Positions 32,574 to 40,544 of a stretch of DNA of 44,971 nucleotides are shown here, one piece after another; position 1 is the stretch's first letter, and each line of letters starts with the position of its first letter. The notes under the pieces were generated by a model. That model saw only the letters and a list, made by a program, of their open reading frames with translations. It ran no database searches and was not told the DNA's origin. The position numbers and the translations under genes were made by a program. Origin of the DNA: Acidobacteriota bacterium (GTDB lineage Bacteria > Acidobacteriota > Polarisedimenticolia > J045); contig RFHH01000121.1 in NCBI GenBank assembly GCA_003696075.1, positions 1 to 44,971 on the forward strand, in the 5' to 3' direction.

Positions 32574-34676
32574 CTACCGGGGGCGTCCTGAGGCCGCGCG
32601 TGCCCGGGCGAGAAGGGCGCGCGCGGCCGGGTCGTCCCGCAGGGCGAGTCCCCGCTCGAGCGGCTCCACCGCTTCGTCCGGCCGGCCCGCCAGCAGCAGC
32701 GCGCGTCCGAGGTTGAACAGGCTGGGGACGTGGTCGGGCCGCGCGGCGAGGATCTCCCGGAAGAGCTCCGCGGCCTCGTCGTACCGGCTCTCACGCTCCA
32801 GCTTCATCGCCTGTTCGTGGCGGCGCCGGAGGAGTTCCGGATCCTCGCGGAGGGCGATGTCGAACTGCTCGCGGGCTTCGTCAGCGGCCCCGGCGCGGTG
32901 CAACACGAGCGCGGCCAGGAACCGTCCATCCGGCGGTAGCGGGGACAGGCCGGCCGCCTCCCGGGCGAGAGCCACGGCCTCCTCCGCACGCCCTTCCCCG
33001 AGCCGCTTCTGCGCGACGCGCAACAGCGCCTGGGCGAAGGCGACGGTGGCCGTTGCGTCGTCCGGGCGCAGTTCGTGGGCGCGGCGGAGCGCCGAAAGCG
33101 CCCGCTCGAAGTGGCCGGCCTTGAGCTCGACCCGCCCGAGTCCCCTCCACAGCGGCTCCAGGTCGGGAGGAGAGAGCTGGAGGGACCGGCGGTAGGCCCG
33201 CGCCGCCTCCTCGAGCCGTCCGAGGCGCCCGAGGGCCACCGCGTAGTTCTTCCAGACCATCGGGTTGCGGTCGTTGATCGCCAGCGATCTCTCGAACGCC
33301 TGGGCCGCCTCGGCATCCCTCCCCTGTCTTCCCAGCGCTTGGCCCAGCAGGTACCACGGCACGTCGGCCTCGGGGTACCAGGCGAGCGCGGCGCGCGCCA
33401 GGCTCTCCTCCGATCGCCAGTCGCCGACCCTCCGGTCGGTCCCGGCGGCGAGAAGGACGGCCGCGACGCCGACCGCCGCCCACACGATCGCCGGCCGCTC
33501 CCTTTTCCGGTCGAACCACCACCGGAGCGCCAGCCCCGCGAGCAGAGCCAGCCCGGCGGTCGGCAGGTAGAGAAAGCGCTCGGCGAGCAGCACACCGGCC
33601 AGGCTCACGGTGTTGAGGGAGGGGGCGAGGGGAAAGAAGAAGAGTGCGAAGGCGATGGCGGGTACGGGCTGCCTCCGGCGGTGGAGCGCCCATCCCGCGC
33701 CGGCGGCGAGACCGGCGAGCAGGGCCGCGCCGGCGAGCGCGCGCGGCTCCAGAAAGCTCCGCGCGATGGCGAGCGCGCCGTAGCCCTGATGGAAGGCGCT
33801 CAACGCGATCGGCACGAGCACCAGCCGGAACGCGTGGACGAACATCCAGAGCGCGGTGGCCCACCGCACGGAGAGCGGCTGCCCGTACAGCGGGTGGTTC
33901 GCCGGGCCCAGCATCGGCACGCCGCCGACCGCCCCGATCAGCGCGTAGCGGAGCCCGAGGTAGCCCCCGAGCAAGGCCAGCATCGCGCCCCAGCCCGGGA
34001 CGAGGCGGCGCCAGTCGGGACGAGTCCCCGCCGCCCGAGCGGCGATCAGATCCGCGGCCGCCAGGAGAAAGGGGAAGGAGACGGCGTACTCCTTGCACAG
34101 CAGTGCCGCCCCGACGAGGGCCGCCGAGGCGGCGTCGGCGACCGCACGCCGCCGGACGCGAAGGCGCACGAGGAGTGCCGCGAGAAGGGCCACCGAGGCC
34201 ATCAGGTCGGCGCGACCGACTCCCGACACCACCGCCTCGCTCAGCACGGGGTGGACGCCGAACAGGATCCCCGCCGCGAGAGCCGCCCTCGGGTGCCGGA
34301 GCAGGGCTCCCGCGATCAGCGCCACCAGCACCGCCCCCACGCCGTGGAGCGCCATGTCGGTCAGGTGCAGCACCCTCGGGCTGTAGCCGAAGGCGCGCAC
34401 CTGGAGGGCCCAGGAGAGCGTCACCAGCGGCCGGTAGGAACCGGTGGCGTAGCGCGCATCGAGGGGGGAACCCCAGAAGTCGACGCCGAAGATCTCGCCG
34501 AGGGGCCGCTCCCGAACGTAGGGGTTGTTCTCGATGGCGATGTGGCAGTCGCTCAGAAGAGGTATGGACGGGACGCGCACGTAGGGGACGAGAGCGACGA
34601 GGAAGACGGCGAGGAGCGTTCCCGCCGCCGGGCGCGCGGCGGGTTCCGTCGGTCGGGTCGCGGAGCGGCGGTTCAT
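32574..34676 (-). CDS. TMTC-like membrane protein with TPR repeats (probable protein O-glycosyltransferase)
   Basis: 700 residues. The N-terminal half (about 20-415) has some ten membrane helices with conserved loops of the TMTC family: ALHGVGAVLVALIAG, GILFGVHPVLSEAVVSGVGR followed by ADLMAS, LLCKEYAVSFPFLL, and AERFLYLPTAGLALLAG. The C-terminal half (about 430-695) contains seven or so TPR units such as PWYLLGQALGRQGRDAEAAQ and PSLFNLGRALLLAGRPDEA. In animals TMTC enzymes transfer mannose to proteins; bacterial relatives are common but poorly characterised. Here it may modify envelope proteins using a lipid-linked sugar, which is inference. It is divergent from the histone-fold gene. Confidence 0.85.
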   Translation of the reverse strand: MNRRSATRPTEPAARPAAGTLLAVFLVALVPYVRVPSIPLLSDCHIAIENNPYVRERPLGEIFGVDFWGSPLDARYATGSYRPLVTLSWALQVRAFGYSPRVLHLTDMALHGVGAVLVALIAGALLRHPRAALAAGILFGVHPVLSEAVVSGVGRADLMASVALLAALLVRLRVRRRAVADAASAALVGAALLCKEYAVSFPFLLAAADLIAARAAGTRPDWRRLVPGWGAMLALLGGYLGLRYALIGAVGGVPMLGPANHPLYGQPLSVRWATALWMFVHAFRLVLVPIALSAFHQGYGALAIARSFLEPRALAGAALLAGLAAGAGWALHRRRQPVPAIAFALFFFPLAPSLNTVSLAGVLLAERFLYLPTAGLALLAGLALRWWFDRKRERPAIVWAAVGVAAVLLAAGTDRRVGDWRSEESLARAALAWYPEADVPWYLLGQALGRQGRDAEAAQAFERSLAINDRNPMVWKNYAVALGRLGRLEEAARAYRRSLQLSPPDLEPLWRGLGRVELKAGHFERALSALRRAHELRPDDATATVAFAQALLRVAQKRLGEGRAEEAVALAREAAGLSPLPPDGRFLAALVLHRAGAADEAREQFDIALREDPELLRRRHEQAMKLERESRYDEAAELFREILAARPDHVPSLFNLGRALLLAGRPDEAVEPLERGLALRDDPAARALLARARAASGRPR

Positions 34677-34806
34677 CGGCCACCTAGGCTAACCCGGATG
34701 CCCGGCCTCGCGCCGAGGAGGGGAGAAGGGGTGCGGCCGAACGCCGCCGGCGAAGGTCGCGCGGCCCGGATCGCCCGAAAAATGGCAAAAAAAGCCCGTT
34801 TCCGGG

Positions 34807-34835
34807 TTGATCCGTTTTGTTTTCGGTGCTACCTA
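34807..34835 (+). promoter_or_regulatory. Weak candidate promoter of the histone-fold gene
   Basis: TTGATC (34807-34812) is followed after 17 bases by TACCTA (34830-34835), preceded by TGC as in extended -10 elements. The -35 matches four of six; the -10 match is poor. The whole stretch 34777-34836 is strikingly richer in A and T than the surroundings, as promoters in such genomes often are. Confidence 0.3.
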
Positions 34836-34852
34836 TGCGTGCGGATCGGGCG

Positions 34853-34885
34853 GAAACGGCCGTTTCGAGGGTAAACGGGGCGTTT
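34853..34885. promoter_or_regulatory. Palindrome pair upstream of the histone-fold gene
   Basis: A perfect 14-base palindrome, GAAACGGCCGTTTC (34853-34866), is followed by a second inverted repeat with the same half-site, AAACG-GGG-CGTTT (34873-34885). Both end before the ribosome site at 34897. They could be an operator or, if transcribed, small hairpins in the leader. The related string CCCGTTTCCGGG lies at about 34797-34807. Confidence 0.45.
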
Positions 34886-34915
34886 CGGGTCCCGGTGAGG
34901 AGGAAAGCAAAGCCG

Positions 34916-35182
34916 ATGGCCAGAAAAGCGAAGAAGAAGACCAGCCGGTCTGCCAGCCGTTCGAAGAAGACCTCCCGCTCCCGCGCGAAGAAGAGCGCGG
35001 AGATGCTCATGGTGGCGAGCAAGGTCAAGCAGGCGCTGCGGGAGAACAACGTCAACGTCGCGTCCGACGCGGTGGAGTCGCTGAACAACGTGGTCCACTG
35101 GTACATCCAGCAGGCCGCCGCCCGGGCGTTGGCCAACGGGCGGAAGACGGTCCGGGGCCACGACTTCCTGGTCGGCAACTGA
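34916..35182 (+). CDS. Histone-fold DNA-binding protein with basic N-terminal tail
   Basis: 88 residues. The tail (1-28) has 13 Lys/Arg plus many Ser and contains KKTSRS twice (7-12 and 17-22). The rest fits one histone fold. Alpha-1 is VASKVKQALRE, loop 1 is NNVNVA, and the long alpha-2 is SDAVESLNNVVHWYIQQAAA. Loop 2 is RKTV, followed by a short alpha-3. R76-K77-T78 and D83 reproduce the R-K-T and the Arg-to-Asp spacing of seven seen in archaeal histones (RKTIKAED in HMfB-like proteins). Bdellovibrio-type bacterial histones also have such a core and a short end. It probably compacts or marks DNA. The ATG at 34916 has GAGGAGG 12 bases upstream. An earlier in-frame start would add 33 residues running through the palindromes and is less likely. 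Confidence 0.85.
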   Translation: MARKAKKKTSRSASRSKKTSRSRAKKSAEMLMVASKVKQALRENNVNVASDAVESLNNVVHWYIQQAAARALANGRKTVRGHDFLVGN

Positions 35183-35195
35183 GCGAGCACACCGG

Positions 35196-35227
35196 CGTGG
35201 GGCGGTCCGCGGAGCGGCCGCCCCACG
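35196..35227 (+). terminator. Hairpin after the histone-fold gene
   Basis: A ten-base perfect stem (CGTGGGGCGG / CCGCCCCACG, 12-base loop) starts 13 bases after the stop codon. No T run follows, so efficiency as an intrinsic terminator is uncertain. Its position suggests the histone-fold gene is transcribed alone. Confidence 0.45.
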
Positions 35228-35344
35228 GCGTGCGCCGGGCTGCCTTCCCCGGCCGCGGCCCGGAATGACCGTGGATGCGCCCGGCTGCGTCCTCCCGCGC
35301 GCCGGACGCGGGGCGGGCCGGTGGCGCGACCCGGGGGCGCATCC

Positions 35345-36061
35345 GTGAGTTCCTCCCCCACCGCCGCGATCCTTCTCGTCGGGAACGAGCTCCTGTCGGG
35401 GCGCGTGCGGGACGAGAACCTGCCGTTCCTCGCCGCGGAGCTGTGGAGAAGAGGCGTGCGGGTCACCCGCGCCCTGGTCGTCCGGGACGATGTGGAGGCG
35501 ATCGCCCGCGCGGTCCGGGAGCTCTCCGGGGAACACACCTATGTCATCACCACCGGGGGCATCGGCCCCACGCACGACGACCGGACGATCGCCGGGGTCG
35601 CGCAGGCGTTCGGGTTGCGGGTCGTCGAGGATCCCACCCTCGCCTCCCTGATCCGGAACCACCTCGGAGACCGGGCGACGCCGGCTCACTTCCGGATGGC
35701 GAGGATCCCCGAGGGCGCCGCGCTCGAGCGGGAACCGGGCTCCCGCTGGCCCGTGGTCAGGGTGCGGAACGTCTTCCTCCTTCCGGGGGTTCCGGAGTTG
35801 GTGAGGCGCAAGTTCGCGGCGATCGCCCCGCGGTTCAGCGGCCGCCCCCTGCATCGCGGCCAGATCGAGCTGGCCGCGGAGGAGGCGGAGATCGCCCCCG
35901 TCCTCGACCGCTTCGCGGAAGAACACCCCGATCTCGAGGTGGGGTCCTATCCGGACGGGCCGGTGGTGCTCGTGACGGTCGAGGGGCCCGACCGGGAAGG
36001 TGTCGAGCGGGCGGTCGAGCGCCTCCGCCGGCTCACGAGCCGCTGGCGCGCACCCTCCTGA
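35345..36061 (+). CDS. CinA-like molybdopterin-binding domain protein
   Basis: 238 residues from the GTG at 35345; another GTG at 35321 is also possible, and neither has a strong ribosome site. It carries the MoCF-biosynthesis/CinA N-terminal fold: ILLVGNELLSGRVRDEN, the nucleotide-loop motif TTGGIGPTHDD, RMARIPEGA and VFLLPGVPELVRRKF. The C-terminal PncC (nicotinamide nucleotide amidase) domain of full CinA is missing. Stand-alone forms are common and may act as pyrophosphatases on damaged nucleotides; the substrate here is unknown. Confidence 0.88.
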   Translation: MSSSPTAAILLVGNELLSGRVRDENLPFLAAELWRRGVRVTRALVVRDDVEAIARAVRELSGEHTYVITTGGIGPTHDDRTIAGVAQAFGLRVVEDPTLASLIRNHLGDRATPAHFRMARIPEGAALEREPGSRWPVVRVRNVFLLPGVPELVRRKFAAIAPRFSGRPLHRGQIELAAEEAEIAPVLDRFAEEHPDLEVGSYPDGPVVLVTVEGPDREGVERAVERLRRLTSRWRAPS

Positions 36062-36118
36062 CCCCCGTTTGCCCGCCGCGCCCGGCGGCACGAGATTCCC
36101 CGGCGGAGGTTCACCGCC

Positions 36119-36649
36119 ATGAGGGGACGCACCACTCTGCCGCCGCGCTCATGGGGCCACGCGGCCGTCTTCGAGCGCTGGTACCGCCTGGGGGTCGAGC
36201 TGGCTCGCTCGGGGGAATACGCCCAGGCGCTCGATCCGCTGGAGCGCGCCCTGGCGCACGCGAGGCTCCAGCCGGGCCTCGGCGTCACTCCGCACCTGCG
36301 CTCGTTCTACGGCCTGGCCCTGGCGCACGCGGAGGGCGACCTGGACCGGGGAAGGCGCCTGTGCGAGGAGGCGGTGCGGGCCTGCCCGATGGAGGCGGAG
36401 TTGTACGTGAACGCGGCCCGCGTCTATCTCCTCCTCCCGCGCAAGGACCTCGCGGTGGAGGCTCTCGAAACGGCGCTGGCGCTCGAGCCCGACTGCGCCC
36501 CGGCCCAGCGGCTCCTGGCCTCTCTCGGACGTCGCCGGCCCCCCGTCTTCTCTTTCCTCCCGCGCCAGCACCCTCTCAACCGCTACGCCGGGCTTCTGCG
36601 CGCCCGGCTGCTTCCCTCCAGCCGGCAACGCCCCGGGCGCAGCTCCTGA
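36119..36649 (+). CDS. TPR-repeat protein
   Basis: 176 residues with about three TPR units: FERWYRLGVELARSGEYAQA, HLRSFYGLALAHAEGDLDRG and AELYVNAARVYLLLPRKDLA, the last followed by ETALALEPDCAPAQ. The Arg-rich tail RRRPPVFSFLPRQHPLNRYA is not a TPR and may be a docking motif. There is no signal peptide, so it is likely cytoplasmic. It lies 57 bases after the CinA-like gene on the same strand and faces the S46 peptidase gene. The 88-base gap after it holds only GC-rich inverted repeats. Confidence 0.75.
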   Translation: MRGRTTLPPRSWGHAAVFERWYRLGVELARSGEYAQALDPLERALAHARLQPGLGVTPHLRSFYGLALAHAEGDLDRGRRLCEEAVRACPMEAELYVNAARVYLLLPRKDLAVEALETALALEPDCAPAQRLLASLGRRRPPVFSFLPRQHPLNRYAGLLRARLLPSSRQRPGRSS

Positions 36650-36737
36650 GAGGCCGTCCCGGCGACCGCCGCCGGCGCCGGCCGGCCTGCGGCCCCGGTG
36701 CGGGCGGCGCCCCGCGGACAGGCGCGGGCCGCGAACG

Positions 36738-38867
36738 TCACAGGCCGAGTTCCGCGGCGAGATCCACCGCTCCGTACACGCTGAGCATGACGTGCAGGAT
36801 CGCCCGGACGTCGACCATGATCGACCGATCGTGCTCGCCGTCGTAGGCCAGGTCGGAGGCGAGCCCCTCGAAGTTGCCATCGAAGAGGACGCCCAGGACG
36901 CGGCCCGTGCCGTCGAGGACGGGGCTGCCCGAGTTGCCGCCCGTGGTGTCGATGTCGGCCACGAAGTCGATCGGGAGGTTGCCGAGGAAGGGGTCGACGA
37001 GCAGGTCGAGCTTCCGGCCGGCGAGCTGCGCCTTCACCTCGTCGCGCAGCGCGTAGTCGGGGTGGTCGGTCACCGCCGCCATCATCGATCCGGCCGTGGT
37101 CGCGTAGCCGAGCCGGCTCCCGCGGCCGTAGGGGAAGTAGCCGAGGACACGCCCGTGCGTGAAGCGCAGGGTCGCGTTGGCGTCGGCGTAGAGGTTCCCG
37201 CCGCGGAACTCCATCAGTGCCGCCGCGTAGCGGCGTGACAGCTCCTCCGCGGGCGCTGTGATCTCGCGGTCGAGGCGGTCCTCGAAGGGCCGCCGCTGCG
37301 CGTGCAGGTCGGCGGCGAAGAGGATCATCGGATCGCCGCTGTCGAGCAGGTCCTTCTTGCTCGCCTCGAAGTAGCGCCGCCTGGTCTCCGGATCGCCGAC
37401 TTTCGTCCCCGACACCAGCTCCGCCGCGATCCGCCGCGCCACCTCCTCGGGCGTGCCCTCCCGCCCCTGCGCCCGCTTCGCGACGGCGTCGATGCGCTGA
37501 TCCTCCGGCAGCCGCAGGGCGTCGGCGATGAAGCCGGCCAGCAGCTCCTCGTCCGCCTGCGGGACCATCTTGCGAGGCGTCTCCACGATGCGCAGCCGGA
37601 GCGCGGGTTCTTGCCGGTCGTGGTAGGGGTCGTGCCTCTGGTCGTCCGGGAGTTCCCGTTCCACGCTCCGCTCGTAGAGCGCGTAGGCCCATCCGAGGGA
37701 TCGGATCCACCCGGCGCGCGAGAACAACATCTGCCGCTCGACCGTCTCCCGCTGGCGCCGTGCGAGGTCTTCGATGGCGGGAAGCAGGTCACCATACCGC
37801 TTCCGGCGCTCCGGATCCGCGGCGATCCAGGCCGCGAGGTCCTCCTCCATCCGCCGCCTCTGCCGGTCCGGATGCATCCGCTGCAGTCCCGCCAGCATCC
37901 CGGAGTAGTACTTCTCCGCGTTCGCCAGACCTCTGATGGAGTCGATCAGCGCCAGCCGCGTGGCCTCGTCCCTCGCCGCGTGCTTGCGGTAGACCGCGAG
38001 GACGGAGCGGATGCGGTCCAGGACGCGGGGAGCGAATTCCTCGGTCTGGAACGCGAGCTCGGCCGCCGGGAGGTAACGGCGGGTGGAGCCCGGGTAGCCC
38101 AACGCCATCACGAAGCTGCCCTCGGTGTAGCCGGAGAGCGAGATCTTCAAGCTGACGTCCGGGTGGAAGGGCGCGCCGCCTGCGTCATAGGCGCGCAGCA
38201 GCGAGTAGTCGAGCGTGTGCCGCGGCCATTCGAAGTTGTCGATATCCCCCCCGAACACGCCGAGTGCCCGCTCCGGCGCGTGGACGAGCCGGACGTCCCG
38301 GATGACCTGATACCGGACGAGCATCTCCTGCGCACCGCCGTAGAAAGGAACCACCTGACACCGCCGGTCCTCCCGGCCGCCTTGGCACTCGGTGGCGAGC
38401 CGATTGCGACGCGCCTCCCGCTTCTTGTACCGCTCGAACGGATCGAGCGAGGCGTCTTCCGGCTTCTGAACCTCGCTCGTGACGTCGCGCATCGAAAGGG
38501 CGCGCAGGACCTCGAACCCGCGGCAGGGGATCTCCTCTTCCCTCGATTCCGCCAGGAATCCCTTCTCGAGAAGGTTCTCCTCGACGTCCGAGTTCGTCGA
38601 GATGCACTGGTGCGCGACGTGGTGGTTGGTGAGGATCAGCCCCTGGTCCGAGACGAACGATCCGGTGCCGTAACCGCGTCCCATCGAGATCTTCACCACG
38701 GCCCGGGCGAGGCCCCGGACCTCCTCCGGCCCCAGGCGCAGGCCCCTGGCCTTCATCGCATCCCAATCGAGCTGCTCGAGCTGATCGAGACGCCACATCC
38801 CCTCGTCGGCGGGGACCGCCGCGAGCGAAAGCGCAAGAACGGCAAGAAGAACAGGGAAGCGGCGCAT
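36738..38867 (-). CDS. S46-family dipeptidyl-peptidase (DPP7/DPP11 type)
   Basis: 709 residues with a signal peptide (MRRFPVLLAVLALSLAAVPA). The chymotrypsin-like triad is visible: H83 in LTNHHVA, Asp in FGGDIDNFEWPRHTLDYS, and S646 in GGNSGSPV. The residue 18 after the serine, which in the family separates DPP11 (Arg, acidic substrates) from DPP7 (Gly, hydrophobic substrates), is G664 in VLFDGNFEG, so DPP7-like specificity is expected. It releases N-terminal dipeptides in the periplasm, which the M19 dipeptidase could then split. A TACAAT box at 38902-38907 is a good -10 candidate. Confidence 0.93.
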   Translation of the reverse strand: MRRFPVLLAVLALSLAAVPADEGMWRLDQLEQLDWDAMKARGLRLGPEEVRGLARAVVKISMGRGYGTGSFVSDQGLILTNHHVAHQCISTNSDVEENLLEKGFLAESREEEIPCRGFEVLRALSMRDVTSEVQKPEDASLDPFERYKKREARRNRLATECQGGREDRRCQVVPFYGGAQEMLVRYQVIRDVRLVHAPERALGVFGGDIDNFEWPRHTLDYSLLRAYDAGGAPFHPDVSLKISLSGYTEGSFVMALGYPGSTRRYLPAAELAFQTEEFAPRVLDRIRSVLAVYRKHAARDEATRLALIDSIRGLANAEKYYSGMLAGLQRMHPDRQRRRMEEDLAAWIAADPERRKRYGDLLPAIEDLARRQRETVERQMLFSRAGWIRSLGWAYALYERSVERELPDDQRHDPYHDRQEPALRLRIVETPRKMVPQADEELLAGFIADALRLPEDQRIDAVAKRAQGREGTPEEVARRIAAELVSGTKVGDPETRRRYFEASKKDLLDSGDPMILFAADLHAQRRPFEDRLDREITAPAEELSRRYAAALMEFRGGNLYADANATLRFTHGRVLGYFPYGRGSRLGYATTAGSMMAAVTDHPDYALRDEVKAQLAGRKLDLLVDPFLGNLPIDFVADIDTTGGNSGSPVLDGTGRVLGVLFDGNFEGLASDLAYDGEHDRSIMVDVRAILHVMLSVYGAVDLAAELGL

Positions 38868-38901
38868 GTCGGATCCTCCGGCGCGAACGGGCGGGCGCGC
38901 G

Positions 38902-38907
38902 ATTGTA
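38902..38907 (-). promoter_or_regulatory. Candidate -10 box for the S46 peptidase gene
   Basis: TACAAT on the minus strand, five of six to consensus, 35 bases before the ATG at 38867. It lies in a 79-base divergent gap with a second box for the opposite gene. No convincing -35 is seen. Confidence 0.4.
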
Positions 38908-38931
38908 CAGCGGCCTCCCGGCAGCGTCCGC

Positions 38932-38937
38932 TATCAT
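38932..38937 (+). promoter_or_regulatory. Candidate -10 box for the uracil-DNA glycosylase gene
   Basis: TATCAT, five of six to consensus, ends only nine bases before the ATG at 38947. Transcription would begin at or within about three bases of the start codon, and no ribosome site is visible, so the message may be leaderless. Confidence 0.4.
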
Positions 38938-38946
38938 CGGCGGCCG

Positions 38947-39636
38947 ATGCGCGAATCCTTGTCCGAGGTCGAGCGCGACGTGGTCCGCTGCGCCGAATGC
39001 CCGCGCCTGGTGCGCCACCGGGAGGAGATCGCGCGCCGCAAGCGCCGGGCGTACGCGGGCGAAACCTACTGGGGCCGGCCGGTCCCCGGTTTCGGCCGCG
39101 GAGGCGCGAGGCTGGTCGTCGTGGGCCTCGCGCCCGGCGCCCACGGTTCGAACCGCACCGGAAGGATGTTCACCGGGGATGCGTCGGGGGATCTGCTCTA
39201 CCGGACCCTCCACCGGTACGGGTTCGCCAGCCAGGCGCGGGCGGTCTCCCGCGACGACGGCCTCGAGCTGCGGGACTGCTTCGTCACCGCGATCGTCCGC
39301 TGCGTTCCCCCCGGGAACAGGCCGAACCGGGAGGAGATCGCCCGGTGCCGCCCGTTTCTCCTGCGCGAGCTGCGCCTGCTGCGCCGCGCCCGCGTCTACG
39401 TCGCCCTCGGCCGGCTGGCCTTCGACACGCTCGTCCCCGCGCTACGGGAGATCGGCCGGCCGCCCTTGGAGGAGAGGCCGCGCTTCCGGCACGGGGCGCG
39501 GTTCGACCTGTCCGGCGGGAGGCTGCTGCTGGCCTCTTACCATCCGAGCCGGCAGAACACCCAGACAGGACGTCTCACCGAGCCGATGTTCCGCGCGGTC
39601 TTCCGCGCGGCCCGGGAAGCCGTCTCGGGAGCCTGA
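38947..39636 (+). CDS. udgB: Type 5 uracil-DNA glycosylase (UdgB)
   Basis: 229 residues. The iron-sulfur cysteines are C15, C18, C119 and C134. Motif GLAPGAHGSNRTGRMFTGD (60-78) is that of family 5, which has Ala rather than an acidic residue in the first motif and accepts broad substrates. The second motif is SYHPSRQNTQTGRLT. It removes uracil and some deaminated purines from DNA, an important task in a GC-rich genome. The ATG at 38947 opens the family's normal N-terminus. It converges with the chalcone-isomerase-like gene 21 bases away. Confidence 0.93.
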   Translation: MRESLSEVERDVVRCAECPRLVRHREEIARRKRRAYAGETYWGRPVPGFGRGGARLVVVGLAPGAHGSNRTGRMFTGDASGDLLYRTLHRYGFASQARAVSRDDGLELRDCFVTAIVRCVPPGNRPNREEIARCRPFLLRELRLLRRARVYVALGRLAFDTLVPALREIGRPPLEERPRFRHGARFDLSGGRLLLASYHPSRQNTQTGRLTEPMFRAVFRAAREAVSGA

Positions 39637-39657
39637 CCGTGCCGGGGCGCCGGCGAT

Positions 39658-40209
39658 TCAGCCGCCGAGCAGCCCCGCCTTGAAGCCCTTGCCGGGCGGG
39701 TTCGGACCGATCCAGCAGGCGAACAGGGCGTCGGCGAACTCCTTGCCCGGGATCGTTCCCTTGACGGCCCCCTTGACGCGCACCTCGGTTCCCTTGCCCG
39801 GGACGTAGGTGAACACGAAGCGATCCCCCGCAGCCACGTCCTCCATGTAGCCGCACAGGGTCTCGAAGGCCTGCTTCACCGATTCCGGGGCGTCCGGGCT
39901 GTTGTTCGCCAGACCTTCCCGCCAGCCGCCGCAGATCCTGCCCTTGCCGACGGAGCGCACGAACTCCATCACCATCCGCCGCGGCGTGTCGGAGGCGAGA
40001 ATCTCCTCCGCGTCCGCCATCTTCCGGGGCAGGTACAGCCCGGCCACGTAGACGTCGATCCAGAGCTTCTCCCGCAGGCCGAGCCCGTTGAGGACGAGGA
40101 TCTGGCCTTCGACCTCGACCGAGTCCTCCATCTTCACGCCCGCGAGTTCGGCCGCCTGAGCCGGCAGCAGGGTGATGGCGACCAGTACAGCGGCGATCGT
40201 CCAGCGCAT
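39658..40209 (-). CDS. Chalcone-isomerase-like secreted protein
   Basis: 183 residues with a signal peptide (RWTIAAVLVAITLLPAQAAE). The mature part fits the bacterial chalcone-isomerase-like family: LNGLGLREKLWIDVYVAGLY, ASDTPRRMVMEFVRSV and GTIPGKEFADALFACWIGPNP, plus VFTYVPGKGTEV. Plant-type catalysis is not implied; bacterial members are periplasmic and of unknown or lipid-binding role. The ATG at 40209 has GGAGG about eight bases upstream, and a TATGCT box lies a little further up on the same strand. Confidence 0.85.
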   Translation of the reverse strand: MRWTIAAVLVAITLLPAQAAELAGVKMEDSVEVEGQILVLNGLGLREKLWIDVYVAGLYLPRKMADAEEILASDTPRRMVMEFVRSVGKGRICGGWREGLANNSPDAPESVKQAFETLCGYMEDVAAGDRFVFTYVPGKGTEVRVKGAVKGTIPGKEFADALFACWIGPNPPGKGFKAGLLGG

Positions 40210-40544
40210 GACGCGTCCTCCGGTGAGTGCCGCGGCGAGCATAGTGGATGCACCCGTCGCGGGAAAGCGGCTCCGCGCCGTGCCTTTCCCGGCGGAGCAC
40301 CCGGTTCCGGAAAGCGCCCGGGCGGCGCGGGGTCCCCGCGGTCGCCGGCGCCGTCCGGCCGGCGCCGCCCCCCGGCCGCGTCCGCACCGCAGCGGCCCGG
40401 CCACGCCATCCGCGGGGCGCCGGCCCTGTCCGCGGCCGGCCGCCGGAGCGGCGTCCCTGTGGAAACGCCCCGGAACGCGTGTTCCAATGCCACGACCGGC
40501 GCGGGTTTCCGAGGGGTGGCCGCGCCGGGCGGGGCAGGCCGCTG
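40210..40544. other. Intergenic DNA between divergent genes
   Basis: 335 bases, very GC-rich. Open frames here are low-complexity Arg/Pro/Gly strings with no ribosome site. It must hold the promoters of the chalcone-isomerase-like and Lnt-like genes, but only the TATGCT box near 40240 (minus strand) is worth naming. No RNA gene or repeat seen. Confidence 0.4.

Noticed and set aside
39140-39160. GGTTCGAA string resembling a tRNA T-loop
   Set aside because: It lies inside the conserved glycosylase motif of udgB and no cloverleaf can be drawn around it.
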